DNA of 64,000 bases from Brevibacillus migulae. GTDB taxonomy: Bacteria; Bacillota; Bacilli; Brevibacillales; Brevibacillaceae. A program made the translations under genes and the position numbers. Positions 8,254 to 16,414 of this stretch are shown here, piece after piece. The notes under the pieces were generated by a model. The model saw nothing but the letters and a program-made list of their open reading frames with translations. It was not told where the DNA came from and made no database searches. Within the stretch, counting starts at the first letter, position 1. The number at the start of each line of letters is the position of its first letter. The stretch lies in contig NZ_SDKD01000022.1 of NCBI RefSeq assembly GCF_004521915.1, positions 16,286-80,285 of the forward strand, given 5' to 3'.

Positions 8254-9687
8254 ATGAATCAGGGAAAACAATGGGGTTTCTGGCTTCTCACCGCCTTTGT
8301 GGTAGGAAATATGGTCGGCTCCGGAATATTTATGTTACCAAGTACGCTTGCTCAAGCAGCGAGTCCGCTCGGCGTCACGCTAGCGTGGCTGTTAACCGGA
8401 TTAGGGGTGCTAATGATTGCGCTCGTATTCGGGAATTTGTCCGTCCGCCGACCGGAGCTGACAGCCGGTCCGCAAAGTTACGCACGTGCCTTGTTCCGTT
8501 CTCCGCGCACCGGAAATATGGCTGGCTTTTCCATGGTATGGGGCTACTGGATCGCCAATTCATCCGGTAACGTCGCCATCATCACCACGTTTGCCGGATA
8601 TTTGTCAACATTCTTCCCGATCATGAAGAATGAAGCCATTTTATTCACAGTGTTTGGCTTGCCCGTCGAAATCGGGAAATTTATTACCTTCCTTGTATGT
8701 TCCGCCTTGCTGTGGGGCATCCATGCGATTTTGATCCGCGGGTTATCGGGTGCCGGCAAGATCAATTTTGTCGCCACCTTCACCAAACTGCTTGGCTTCG
8801 CTTTATTCATCGTCGCAGCCCTTTTCGCCTTCGATCGCAGCAATTTGGGCGATCTGTACGTACCTGTGACGACTGACGACGGAGTTACACATTCCCTCTG
8901 GGGTCAAATCAATATGGCTGCTGTCTCAACCTTGTGGGCTTTTGTCGGCATTGAGTCAGCAGTGGTCCTTTCCGGTCGTGCCCGTTCACAACGAGATGTG
9001 AAAAAAGCAACCATCGCAGGCCTCTTGATCGCTGTGACCATCTATTTGGCTATCACGATCCTGACGATGGGCGTCTTACCTCAAGAGGTATTGAAAGCTT
9101 CCGACAAACCATTGGTTGATGCATTGTCCATGGTGATCGGAGATTCCGGTTCGACATTGATGGCTCTGCTTGCCCTCACGTCCTTGCTGGGGACTGTGAT
9201 CGGCTGGGTATTGCTTGGTTCTGAAGCGCCGTTCCAAGCTGCCCAATCCGGTATGTTTCCTGCCTTCCTGGGGAAAGTGAACCAAAAGGGCAGCCCCGTC
9301 ACCGCATTATCAGTGACGAATGTCATGTCCCAATTGTTCATCTTTTCCACGATCTCCGGGACAATTGCGCAAGCGTTTGAATTTGTCATTACTGTAGCTA
9401 CACTAGCGACCTTGATGCCGTATCTGGTTTCCGCGATCTATCAATTGAAGCTTGTATTCACAAGAGAAACGTACAGCAATCAACCACGCGCTCTTGTCAT
9501 GGATGGATTGATTGCCATCCTCGCAGTCCCTTATTCTCTGTGGGTGATACGCAGCGGCATTGCCGATGCGAAGACACTTGTATTTGGTCTCGGGCTTTTC
9601 GCGGCGGGCTTCGTCCTGTATCCGTTTTTGCAAAAAGGACGAAAAGCTGAGTATTTGGAAGCAGCTCACAAACTGGAAAATAGATAA
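8254..9687 (+). CDS. APC-family amino acid permease (basic amino acid antiporter type)
   Basis: A 477-residue integral membrane protein with about 12-13 helices. The first helix carries VGNMVGSGIFMLPS, the glycine-rich substrate-binding break of APC carriers, and the WAFVGIESAVVLSGRARSQRDVKKAT segment is typical of the arginine/ornithine and lysine antiporters (ArcD/YvsH group). Transport of a cationic amino acid is likely from this likeness, but the actual substrate cannot be read off. The ATG has CAGGAGG upstream. It is a single-gene unit with its own promoter, leader terminator and a strong terminator after it. Confidence 0.85.
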   Translation: MNQGKQWGFWLLTAFVVGNMVGSGIFMLPSTLAQAASPLGVTLAWLLTGLGVLMIALVFGNLSVRRPELTAGPQSYARALFRSPRTGNMAGFSMVWGYWIANSSGNVAIITTFAGYLSTFFPIMKNEAILFTVFGLPVEIGKFITFLVCSALLWGIHAILIRGLSGAGKINFVATFTKLLGFALFIVAALFAFDRSNLGDLYVPVTTDDGVTHSLWGQINMAAVSTLWAFVGIESAVVLSGRARSQRDVKKATIAGLLIAVTIYLAITILTMGVLPQEVLKASDKPLVDALSMVIGDSGSTLMALLALTSLLGTVIGWVLLGSEAPFQAAQSGMFPAFLGKVNQKGSPVTALSVTNVMSQLFIFSTISGTIAQAFEFVITVATLATLMPYLVSAIYQLKLVFTRETYSNQPRALVMDGLIAILAVPYSLWVIRSGIADAKTLVFGLGLFAAGFVLYPFLQKGRKAEYLEAAHKLENR

Positions 9688-9699
9688 TGATAGAGAAGC

Positions 9700-9739
9700 A
9701 AAAAGGGTTCTGCCGCGATTCTTGGCAGAGCCCTTTTTT
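9700..9739 (+). terminator. Terminator after the permease gene
   Basis: AAAAAGGGTTCTGCC pairs with GGCAGAGCCCTTTTTT around a nine-base loop, starting 13 bases after the permease stop codon. Confidence 0.9.
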
Positions 9740-9763
9740 ATCCGAACCACATTTTACGCCTTG

Positions 9764-10729
9764 TCACACAAATGGCGGATCCCACGTTTTTTTGCGCCAG
9801 CCTAAATGATGGCTCAGCACGTTGAGATCTTTGTCCAAATGAACATCTACTCCAAATGGAAGTTTCCGATTATAGCAGAATCGCACATCGCTCCAGCTGA
9901 CAACATATCCATCCTGCATTTCTTTGCAGGTCACATGAATTCGCTGGGCAAAGTTGAGAAATGCTCGAACCCCGTCTGTTCCCATCGTGGCCCGAATGGC
10001 TTCATGCTCCTCTTCTTTGGGAATCTGCTCCTCCAATAATAAGCAGCCTCGTACGATTCTTCCTGTGTAAAAACAGTTTGCCGTTTCCAAAACAAATCGC
10101 CAGGTATGCCAGGAAAAACTCGGGACAACATGACAAACCCCTTCTTCCCGAAAGGAATTTTTCACTTGATGCACACGTTTTTGATGGATCCAGGCACGAA
10201 GAATGATGAACATTACTGTGGCAATATAGACAAGCGGGAAAAGGACAAGCGGATCAACAAGGAAAAAGATCCAGAGGATGGCGGCTGACACATGCAGCAG
10301 AAACAAAATGGGCTCAAAAATCGATAAAATGTCCAGATGAATCCACTTTTTCGTAAACGGCCGGAAGCATTGAACTCCATAGCTGTTTAACATGTCAAGA
10401 AAAACGTGAAAAACGACGGCGATGAATGACCATAACCAGACAGACCACCAAGCGGATCCTTCCAACCCATAGATCGCACCGAGCGGCAACGATATGACCA
10501 AAGGCCAGATAAACAATGCGGGAATGCCGTGCGTGATCCCACGATGATAACGCAGGTAGGTACGATACCCCTTTATCCGTACCAGCGTATCAAAATCAGG
10601 TGCATGCGAGCCGATCACCGTACCAATCATCACCGCTTCCGCAACCCCCGGATGTTGTGAAACCATCGGGTCCAAGTAAGCAAGGCCAGCTAGTGTACAG
10701 CCAAAGAGCAGATGACTCCCCGTATCCAC
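9764..10729 (-). CDS. yfhP: YfhP-type membrane-bound metal-dependent hydrolase
   Basis: A 321-residue protein of the DUF457 family (YdjM/YfhP). The start MDTGSHLLFG, the HAPDFD motif at about 43-48, YHRGITHG at about 62-69 and FHVFLDMLNSYG near 106 give the conserved His/Asp metal ligands. Four or so membrane helices follow and the C-terminal 140 residues are soluble. The GTG start has GAGGGGG seven bases upstream and matches the usual MDTG start of the family. The biochemical role of the family is not settled. It stands next to a tRNA pair on the same strand. Confidence 0.85.
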   Translation of the reverse strand: MDTGSHLLFGCTLAGLAYLDPMVSQHPGVAEAVMIGTVIGSHAPDFDTLVRIKGYRTYLRYHRGITHGIPALFIWPLVISLPLGAIYGLEGSAWWSVWLWSFIAVVFHVFLDMLNSYGVQCFRPFTKKWIHLDILSIFEPILFLLHVSAAILWIFFLVDPLVLFPLVYIATVMFIILRAWIHQKRVHQVKNSFREEGVCHVVPSFSWHTWRFVLETANCFYTGRIVRGCLLLEEQIPKEEEHEAIRATMGTDGVRAFLNFAQRIHVTCKEMQDGYVVSWSDVRFCYNRKLPFGVDVHLDKDLNVLSHHLGWRKKTWDPPFV

Positions 10730-10832
10730 ACAATCGCCCCCTCTTCTCGCTTCTTACTGTTTCTCCTCCATCATACATGTACACTTTTAGTGAATCGTGA
10801 ACACAATGTAAAATTTCAAGAAATCATGCCAT

Positions 10833-10877
10833 AAAAAAACACCTTTTTCGATTCACATTCGAATCAAAAAGGTGTTT
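10833..10877 (-). terminator. Terminator of the tRNA-Ser/tRNA-Thr unit
   Basis: AAACACCTTTTT...GATTC pairs with GAATC...AAAAAGGTGTTT. The seven A on the left provide the U-tract on the minus strand, 20 bases after the tRNA-Thr gene. Confidence 0.8.
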
Positions 10878-10896
10878 GTATGTTTGAATGAAAGGA

Positions 10897-10969
10897 TGCC
10901 GGCGATAGGACTTGAACCCACAACCCCCTGATTACAAGTCAGGTGCTCTACCAATTGAGCTACACCGGC
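10897..10969 (-). tRNA. tRNA-Thr (anticodon TGT)
   Basis: A 73-base cloverleaf on the minus strand starting GCCGGTG. The anticodon stem TGA/TCA holds loop CTTGTAA (anticodon TGT, reads ACA). T-arm GGTTCAAGTCC is present, discriminator is A, and CCA is not encoded. Last tRNA of a two-gene unit. Confidence 0.95.
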
Positions 10970-10984
10970 ATGACGGTGTATAGA

Positions 10985-11077
10985 TGGCGGATGGGGTGGG
11001 ATTTGAACCCACGAGACGGTTCAACACCGCCTACACGATTTCCAATCGTGCTCCTTCGGCCACTCGGACACCCATCC
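10985..11077 (-). tRNA. tRNA-Ser (anticodon GGA)
   Basis: A 93-base class II tRNA with a long variable arm, starting GGATGGG and ending CCCATCC-G-CCA with an encoded CCA. Anticodon loop TTGGAAA gives GGA (reads TCC/TCT). Sixteen bases upstream of tRNA-Thr and cotranscribed with it. Confidence 0.95.
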
Positions 11078-11241
11078 AGCTGTCTTCACTTGTTGACAAA
11101 AATGAGTATACTATGCTCGTCTAGAAGAATCAATAGGTAATTTTAGTTTTTCTCCTCATGTTTTTCCCTATTATCGGACAAACTATTCCTGAACCCATAT
11201 CGGGGATTTTCTCCACCCTCTATCAGAAAGGAAGATGCAAA

Positions 11242-11373
11242 ATGGATCCCCTTCGCAAGCTAGAGGAATCAGATGCGATGCTGTCCGACCTGTACGAACT
11301 CTATTTCCCGCCACGGGATGAAGAAATGTATCACGATCTCATCAACTGGGATGAATGGACCGACCCTCTATAA
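11242..11373 (+). CDS. 43-residue acidic small protein
   Basis: Reads MDPLRKLEESDAMLSDLYEL, continues through an FPPRDEEMYHDL segment and ends WDEWTDPL. It is preceded by GAAAGGAAG at a good distance and followed directly by a strong terminator, so it looks like a true small gene although it is not recognised. Very acidic with several Tyr/Trp. It stands alone between the tRNA pair and the threonine aldolase gene. Confidence 0.6.
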   Translation: MDPLRKLEESDAMLSDLYELYFPPRDEEMYHDLINWDEWTDPL

Positions 11374-11376
11374 TAG

Positions 11377-11420
11377 AAAAGAGAGTACAGGAAGCGCATA
11401 CTCCCTGTACTCTCTTTTTT
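11377..11420. terminator. Bidirectional terminator between small gene and threonine aldolase
   Basis: AAAAGAGAGTACAGG pairs with CCTGTACTCTCTTTTTT. It has T-runs for both strands and separates two convergent genes. Confidence 0.9.
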
Positions 11421-12447
11421 ATGCCAGAATCTTTTCGAATGCCTGAAATACGTCGAGAATGTCTTGTTCCGTTATATGGCGATGTGTCGTAAAACGAACG
11501 ACATGTCGGTCAAAATCGGATGCCCGTATGCCTTCCTCTGACAATTTTGCCAGCAGCTCCAACGCTGTCATGCCGGTTCCCTGCGTATCAATGAGGACGA
11601 TATTCGTATCCACCGGCAATACACGAACCGGAAACTTGCTCAATCCTTCAGCGAGCAGCCTTGCATGCTGATGATCTTCCGCCAGGCGGTTCACCATCTC
11701 CGTCAATGCAATGATACCTGGCGCAGCGAGGTAGCCGGCTTGACGCATGCCGCCGCCAAGCTTTTTCCGCCACCATCTCGCTTCTTCAATATAGTCTTTC
11801 GGCCCAGCAAGGATTGAACCGACCGGCGCGGACAGCCCTTTGGACAGACAGATTTGTACAGAATCGGTATATTGGGTAAATTCCGTCACGTCGCGTCCCA
11901 GCGCTACAGCAGCATTAAATAGTCGCGCTCCATCCAGATGCACAGGAATTCCATGTGCATGGGCTACGTCATACACGGCCTTCATCTTCTCGGGCGAAAT
12001 GACGGCTCCCCCTGCCCGATTGTGTGTGTTTTCCATGCAGATTAACGTGGTTCTCGGTAAATGTATGTTCTTTTCACGAATCGCTCGTTCTACTTGTGCC
12101 GCATCTAAGGCGCCGCGACTCCCTGTGAGTGTTCGCGTCTGCACGCCGGCTAAAGCAGCCATGGCTCCGCCTTCGTAGTAGAACAGGTGGGAATCTGCTT
12201 CCAATATCACTTCATCGCCGTTATGACAGTGAGTCAGCACGGCAACCTGGTTTCCTTGCGTTCCGCTTGTCACAAACAGCGCATCTTCTTTATTCAACAG
12301 TTCGGCAGCGAGTTGTTCAAGGCGAAGTACCGTAGGATCTTCCCGGTAGACGTCATCTCCGACTTCAGCTTCCATCATCGCTTTCAGCATCGCTTCAGTT
12401 GGTTTTGTGACGGTATCGCTGCGTAAATCAATGATTTTTCTCTCCAT
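11419..12447 (-). CDS. ltaE: Low-specificity L-threonine aldolase
   Basis: A 342-residue PLP enzyme (fold type I) that splits L-threonine or L-allo-threonine into glycine and acetaldehyde. The start MERKIIDLRSDTVTKPT, the SGTQGNQ cofactor loop (61-67), HLDGARLFN (170-178) with the PLP-ring aspartate, and SKGLSAPVGS with the Schiff-base lysine K203 are all in place. Length fits the family. The ATG at 12447 has GGAGGGG upstream; the longer frame beginning at 12465 starts within that site. Confidence 0.93.
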   Translation of the reverse strand: MERKIIDLRSDTVTKPTEAMLKAMMEAEVGDDVYREDPTVLRLEQLAAELLNKEDALFVTSGTQGNQVAVLTHCHNGDEVILEADSHLFYYEGGAMAALAGVQTRTLTGSRGALDAAQVERAIREKNIHLPRTTLICMENTHNRAGGAVISPEKMKAVYDVAHAHGIPVHLDGARLFNAAVALGRDVTEFTQYTDSVQICLSKGLSAPVGSILAGPKDYIEEARWWRKKLGGGMRQAGYLAAPGIIALTEMVNRLAEDHQHARLLAEGLSKFPVRVLPVDTNIVLIDTQGTGMTALELLAKLSEEGIRASDFDRHVVRFTTHRHITEQDILDVFQAFEKILA

Positions 12448-12560
12448 GCTCCCGCTCCCCTCCAAGGAATAGACCTATTGTAGCAAAATTCTCGACATTT
12501 GCAACGCGATTCGACTCCTGATAAGATGAAAGAAACCCATTCACAGATAGGAGAATAGCC

Positions 12561-12863
12561 ATGAAATGCAAAATCACTCGCAATGCAGCAAAACAATTGG
12601 CTGCCGTGCTGGAACAAGAAGAAGATAAAGAACTGAAATTGCGCGTATATATTACCCATGCACACGGAAACCACGCCCACTATGGACTCACGCTGGACAA
12701 GCCAACCGATGAGGATGTGGTCGTTTCTACGGATAAAGACATCGATGTCATCATGCAAAAAGATCAGGAATTGCTGGATGGCGTAGTGATTGATTATCTG
12801 TACCTTCCTGAAGAAGGCTATGTCATTACCAACCCATCGAAGGGCAATACAGGCGATCACTAA
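12561..12863 (+). CDS. HesB-fold (A-type carrier-like) protein without cysteine ligands
   Basis: A 100-residue protein with the HesB/IscA pattern: ITRNAAKQLAAVLEQ helix, LRVYITHAHGNHAHYGLTLD strand pair, DVVVSTDKDIDVIMQKDQELLDGVVIDYLYLPEEGYVITNPS. In true Fe-S carriers three Cys (one central, CGC near the end) bind the cluster. Here the only Cys is residue 3 and the C-terminal CGC is replaced by NPSKGN, so it belongs to the non-ligand branch of HesB-like proteins. Several His (HAHGNHAH) stand near the place of the first ligand. RBS GATAGGAG. Single gene with its own terminator. Confidence 0.75.
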   Translation: MKCKITRNAAKQLAAVLEQEEDKELKLRVYITHAHGNHAHYGLTLDKPTDEDVVVSTDKDIDVIMQKDQELLDGVVIDYLYLPEEGYVITNPSKGNTGDH

Positions 12864-12880
12864 TTTTACATACAAACGCA

Positions 12881-12925
12881 AAAAAACGCGGGTCGAAAGG
12901 TTCCTTCCTTCCAACCCGCGTTTTT
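12881..12925. terminator. Bidirectional terminator between HesB-like gene and helD
   Basis: AAAAACGCGGGT pairs with ACCCGCGTTTTT around a loop of about 20 bases. It serves two convergent genes. Confidence 0.9.
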
Positions 12926-12932
12926 CTGTTCT

Positions 12933-15149
12933 TTACTCATCCAACAGCTTGCTGAATGATCGGTTCACGGCTGTGATATACAAACGGTGGACCGGACGCG
13001 TCATCGCCACGTATAACAGTTTGGCATCTGCATCCGCAACTGCGTAGTGATCTTCGTCTCCATCCAGCAAGATCACCACGTCAAACTGCAGCCCTTTGGT
13101 TAAGTAGGCAGGCATGATCGTCACACCGCCTGGAAAAGAAGTATCTTTGGTGGAAACGAGCGAGATCCCCTCCACCTTGTTGTGCAGCGCCTTGTACGCC
13201 TTTTTGCCGCCATCCCCATTTTTCGTGACAAGCGCGATCGTCTGGAACCCCTCTGACTGCAGGGTGTTGATTCGTTCGACCAGATCTGACCACATCGCAG
13301 CGCGTTCTTCATAGCGGATCATTTCAGGCTCCTTGCCATGCCGCAGAACAGGCTTTGCTTTTACATCCTCAGGCAGCTGGATTTTCTGAAGCACCCGATT
13401 GGCCATATTCATGATCTCGACCGTCGAACGATAGCTTTGCTCCAGCTTATAAAACTCAGTCGTCTCTCCCCCGAAAATGCCTTTGCGAAGCTCATCCCAG
13501 GAAGATAGCCCCCGATAGGCGTGAATGCCCTGAGCGATATCCCCCACGATGGTTACCGATTTGCGTTTTGTGAGAAGCGTCACGATGGCGATCTCCAATG
13601 CGCTGAGATCCTGCGCTTCATCCACAACCGCATGGTCAAACTGCTCCGTTGAACCGAACCCTTCCAGCAGCTGCTTCAGATAGAGCAATGGGGCAATATC
13701 TTCTGCCTCTACCCGTTCACGGGCAAATATGTCGGCTGTCGATCCGGTGATGATGGCAATCGTGTCGTTATCAATCTCTTCGGGAGCCAACCTGCGCAGG
13801 AATTCCGCATCAGTCATGACTTCCCGGTAAGCCGCGAAAATGTCCGGCGAGGGCCATTCAGCCAGATATTGGTCCAACCGCTGTTCGATCATTTTTTCAA
13901 AGCGTGCCAAGCCTTGTTTGTCCAGATCGATTTTTTGTTCACGCAAATGCGTATACACCTGCTTATTCAACTCCTGCTTGAGTTGGCGGCGCAGGGTCTC
14001 CACACGGGAACGATAAGGCAGATTGGCAAGCGATTCGGTAAATATGTGCCGGATCTCTTCCCCTTTGATCGAGAACACATGTTTTGTCTTGTTATACATA
14101 AAGCGTAAATCTTGATACGTGATCCGTTCGTTGATCAGGTGCCCCAGATATGCATGCAAGGTTTGCTTACACGCCACTGAACCCTTGAAGTGCAGCCGTT
14201 TCCAGGCGTTGTTCCGCTCTTCTTCAGGCGCTTCTTCAAAAAAGAGGGTCAGCAGCTTGTTCGGGTCAATCACCCGCCATCCCTTTGGAAGCAACGGCTT
14301 TGCCAGCTTGGCTGCCCATTCCAAAAAGGTCGACTGCTGGACATCATCCACTCCTAATTCCGGCAGCACTTCGGAAATGTAATGAAGGAACAATTTGTTT
14401 GGCGCAAACACCATAAATTTTTTCGAAGCAACCGTATCCTGATAGTTGTAGATCAAATACGACAGTCTATGCAGCGCAATCGTCGTCTTCCCGCTTCCCG
14501 CAACCCCTTGTACGATTATCACCCGATCTTTTTCTGCGCGAATAATATCGTTTTGCTCCGATTGAATCGTCGCGACAATATCTTTTAGCCGACTGTCATT
14601 GGTCTGGTTCAAGCTGGCAGCCAAGAATTCGTCGATATAGCCTTCTTCCAGAAATTCATCAGGCATCCCCATTTCACGATGAATCGTTTCTTTTAGCGCG
14701 CCATCATAAATTCCGGTGATTTTTCCTTTTTCGATCGCAAAGTTGCGTTTCAGCTGCACTTCGCCACGGACGATGCCATTCTTCGTGCGAAAAAAAGCAT
14801 CCTGGCTTTCCCCGCTGTAATACAGGCCGGCGATCGGTGCCCGCCAATCGACGACAATCGAATCAAACGTGTCGCTGCGTACAATCCCTTGCTTGCCTAT
14901 GTATACCTGATCCAAATCATCTGATTCATGTTTGCGAAAATCGATTCTGCCAAAATACGGTTTTTCTCTACCATAGCGTTCCAGGTAATGAAGCTCCTTG
15001 GCCTTTTTTTGATTGACGACTTGTTTCACGTAATCATCCGTCGCTTCCTTGAGATCTTCACGCAGGAGAGAAATCTCTTCGTCGATCACATGCAACGTTT
15101 CATCTAACCGCTTTTGTTCTTCTTCCATCGTCTGGTGTCGTACGGTCAT
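12933..15149 (-). CDS. helD: HelD-type RNA polymerase recycling ATPase
   Basis: A superfamily 1 (UvrD/Rep-like) motor of about 738 residues. The N-terminal coiled coil (EEEQKRLDETLHVIDEEISLLREDL), which in HelD enters the secondary channel of RNA polymerase, is followed by Walker A (GVAGSGKTT), Walker B-like VVDEAQDLSALE, GDIAQGIHAYRG, LEQSYRSTVEI and the C-terminal VAMTRP motif. HelD removes stalled RNA polymerase from DNA, and some relatives (HelR) give rifamycin tolerance by displacing the drug. The ATG at 15149 has AGGTGG five bases upstream; a GTG three codons earlier is possible. Convergent with the HesB-like gene. CrcB lies just upstream, 26 bases away. Confidence 0.9.
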   Translation of the reverse strand: MTVRHQTMEEEQKRLDETLHVIDEEISLLREDLKEATDDYVKQVVNQKKAKELHYLERYGREKPYFGRIDFRKHESDDLDQVYIGKQGIVRSDTFDSIVVDWRAPIAGLYYSGESQDAFFRTKNGIVRGEVQLKRNFAIEKGKITGIYDGALKETIHREMGMPDEFLEEGYIDEFLAASLNQTNDSRLKDIVATIQSEQNDIIRAEKDRVIIVQGVAGSGKTTIALHRLSYLIYNYQDTVASKKFMVFAPNKLFLHYISEVLPELGVDDVQQSTFLEWAAKLAKPLLPKGWRVIDPNKLLTLFFEEAPEEERNNAWKRLHFKGSVACKQTLHAYLGHLINERITYQDLRFMYNKTKHVFSIKGEEIRHIFTESLANLPYRSRVETLRRQLKQELNKQVYTHLREQKIDLDKQGLARFEKMIEQRLDQYLAEWPSPDIFAAYREVMTDAEFLRRLAPEEIDNDTIAIITGSTADIFARERVEAEDIAPLLYLKQLLEGFGSTEQFDHAVVDEAQDLSALEIAIVTLLTKRKSVTIVGDIAQGIHAYRGLSSWDELRKGIFGGETTEFYKLEQSYRSTVEIMNMANRVLQKIQLPEDVKAKPVLRHGKEPEMIRYEERAAMWSDLVERINTLQSEGFQTIALVTKNGDGGKKAYKALHNKVEGISLVSTKDTSFPGGVTIMPAYLTKGLQFDVVILLDGDEDHYAVADADAKLLYVAMTRPVHRLYITAVNRSFSKLLDE

Positions 15150-15175
15150 ATGCTCCACCTACCTTTCCTGAACCA

Positions 15176-15538
15176 CTATAGACCCACTTGTTTTCCGGCC
15201 AAATATCCCGCATAGGCAGCGAAGATCCCTACGCTAACACTGATCACTGCATAAAGCAAGCCACGGCCGGGATGACCTTGCAAAAAAAACTGCACCGTTT
15301 CCAACGAGAACGTGGAAAACGTCGTAAACCCTCCAAGCAACCCAGTCGTGAACAGCAGATAAAGCTGAGGCGGCCATTTCTCTTTCCCCCAGATAAAAAA
15401 CAAACCGATGCAAAAAGAGCCAAGGATATTGGCGATCCAAGTACCCCAGGGCCAATTGCCTCCATTCGCAGCAAGTCCCAGCATATAGCGTATCAAGGAA
15501 CCAATTGCACCGCCAAGCGCTACAGCGACCCATGTCAT
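15176..15538 (-). CDS. crcB: CrcB/Fluc fluoride exporter
   Basis: A 121-residue four-helix membrane protein of the dual-topology fluoride channel family: GGAIGSLIRYMLG in helix 1, the pore NILGSF in helix 2, GLLGGFTTFSTFSLE in helix 3 with the Phe box, and a final glycine-rich helix. Start taken at the internal ATG at 15538 (MTWVAVALGG), with AGGG seven bases before. Many Bacillales carry two adjacent crcB genes; here there is only one, and no fluoride riboswitch can be seen upstream. It may be cotranscribed with helD. Confidence 0.88.
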   Translation of the reverse strand: MTWVAVALGGAIGSLIRYMLGLAANGGNWPWGTWIANILGSFCIGLFFIWGKEKWPPQLYLLFTTGLLGGFTTFSTFSLETVQFFLQGHPGRGLLYAVISVSVGIFAAYAGYLAGKQVGL

Positions 15539-15565
15539 ATCATAACCCTGCCTCTCCATTGCAGA

Positions 15566-15601
15566 AAAAGACATCCAGTCAACATTGAATGGATGTCTTT
15601 T
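15566..15601 (-). terminator. Terminator after ynzC
   Basis: AAAAGACATCCA pairs with TGGATGTCTTTT around a 12-base loop. The minus-strand side ends in TTTTTC. It ends the yneA-ynzC transcript before crcB. Confidence 0.85.
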
Positions 15602-15624
15602 GTTCCTTACGTGCTATATAGAGT

Positions 15625-15822
15625 TTAATGTTTCGGACCATTTTCATCAAGATCTTCGACATATCGGATCGAATCCAAGCTGGATCTCAAAGAAGTTTTC
15701 ATCGCATCAATATACTTCCTCCGCAATGTCTGCTGTTCTTCTTTTTCTTCTGTGGAAAGTCCGCTACCCTTCGCCTTTTTCGCCAATTCATTAATGCGTT
15801 TGATTTCTGCTTCGCTGATCAA
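15625..15822 (-). CDS. ynzC: DUF896 protein YnzC
   Basis: A 65-residue helical protein, start MISEAEIKRINELAKKAK, LSTEEKEEQQTLRRKYIDA, RSSLDSI: the DUF896 (YnzC/YaaK-size) two-helix family. In Bacillus subtilis ynzC is the last gene of the SOS operon yneA-yneB-ynzC next to lexA, and the same place is kept here without yneB. Its molecular role is not established. RBS GGAGGT upstream. Confidence 0.88.
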   Translation of the reverse strand: MISEAEIKRINELAKKAKGSGLSTEEKEEQQTLRRKYIDAMKTSLRSSLDSIRYVEDLDENGPKH

Positions 15823-15895
15823 AGCTGTACCTCCTCTGCTCCATGTCCGTCCATTATATCATATGGAAACAGAAGGATGAAAACAAACTGTACAT

Positions 15896-16261
15896 CTATC
15901 TGACTGGGATTTTCAGGTTTTGCCCCGGATAGATGGTGACGTCATCAAGCCCGTTCAATTCGACGATTTCCGCCATATACGAACGTATGTCTCCATCCGT
16001 CTCTTCATGGTAACGAACGGCCAGGTTCCAGATGCTATCTCCCTTCTTTACCGCTACCAACTTGTAAGCAGGCTCCTCAGCCTGGACTTCTCCGGTTCTT
16101 TCCATGGATTGTGCCTCCGCTGAGAACACAAGACCGCCAAGCATAAAGCACAGCAGGCAAAAACAAAACAGGATAAACAATGCTTGTCCCCGCGTCATTC
16201 TTTTCTTTTGGTGAACTTGCCCGCCATTATATTTGGAATGATTCATCATATAAGTATTCAT
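15896..16261 (-). CDS. yneA: YneA, SOS cell-division suppressor with LysM
   Basis: A 121-residue protein: short cationic N-terminal part, one membrane helix (about 26-46, FILFCFCLLCFMLGGLVF) and an extracytoplasmic LysM domain (YKLVAVKKGDSIWNLAVRY...NGLDDVTIYPGQNLKIPV). YneA blocks septum maturation during DNA damage in Bacillus. The ATG at 16261 has GGAGGGG six bases upstream. It is divergent from lexA, and the space between them has three LexA boxes, so SOS control is very likely. The downstream resolvase gene yneB found in B. subtilis is absent. Confidence 0.92.
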   Translation of the reverse strand: MNTYMMNHSKYNGGQVHQKKRMTRGQALFILFCFCLLCFMLGGLVFSAEAQSMERTGEVQAEEPAYKLVAVKKGDSIWNLAVRYHEETDGDIRSYMAEIVELNGLDDVTIYPGQNLKIPVR

Positions 16262-16275
16262 TTACGACCCCTCCA

Positions 16276-16289
16276 CAAACGTTTGTTCG
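16276..16289. promoter_or_regulatory. LexA box 1 (yneA side)
   Basis: Minus strand CGAACAAACGTTTG; consensus CGAAC-N4-GTTYG. Lies 15 bases upstream of the yneA ATG, so LexA bound here would block yneA transcription. Confidence 0.8.
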
Positions 16290-16311
16290 CTTTATGGTTT
16301 TATCTTACATG

Positions 16312-16325
16312 CGAACACATGTTCA
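16312..16325. promoter_or_regulatory. LexA box 2 (central)
   Basis: CGAACACATGTTCA, one mismatch to the Bacillus LexA consensus. Central in the yneA-lexA intergenic region. Confidence 0.8.
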
Positions 16326-16341
16326 TGTCAATAGAAAAAAA

Positions 16342-16381
16342 CGAACTTATGTTTGTCGAACGCAAGATCCCATGGTATAAT
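16342..16381 (+). promoter_or_regulatory. lexA promoter with LexA box 3
   Basis: LexA box CGAACTTATGTTTG (16342-16355) overlaps the -35 TTGTCG (16353-16358), which is followed after 17 bases by TATAAT (16376-16381). This gives direct autorepression of lexA. Confidence 0.8.
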
Positions 16382-16414
16382 ATAGAAAAATGGAGCGAAA
16401 ATTGAGGTGTCGTC

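Noticed and set aside
8163..8254. T-box or lysine riboswitch in front of the permease
   Set aside because: The leader before the terminator is only about 25 nucleotides and there is no T-box or L-box conserved sequence.
15539..15625. Fluoride riboswitch before crcB
   Set aside because: The short upstream region is filled by the ynzC terminator, and no crcB-motif pseudoknot sequence could be found.
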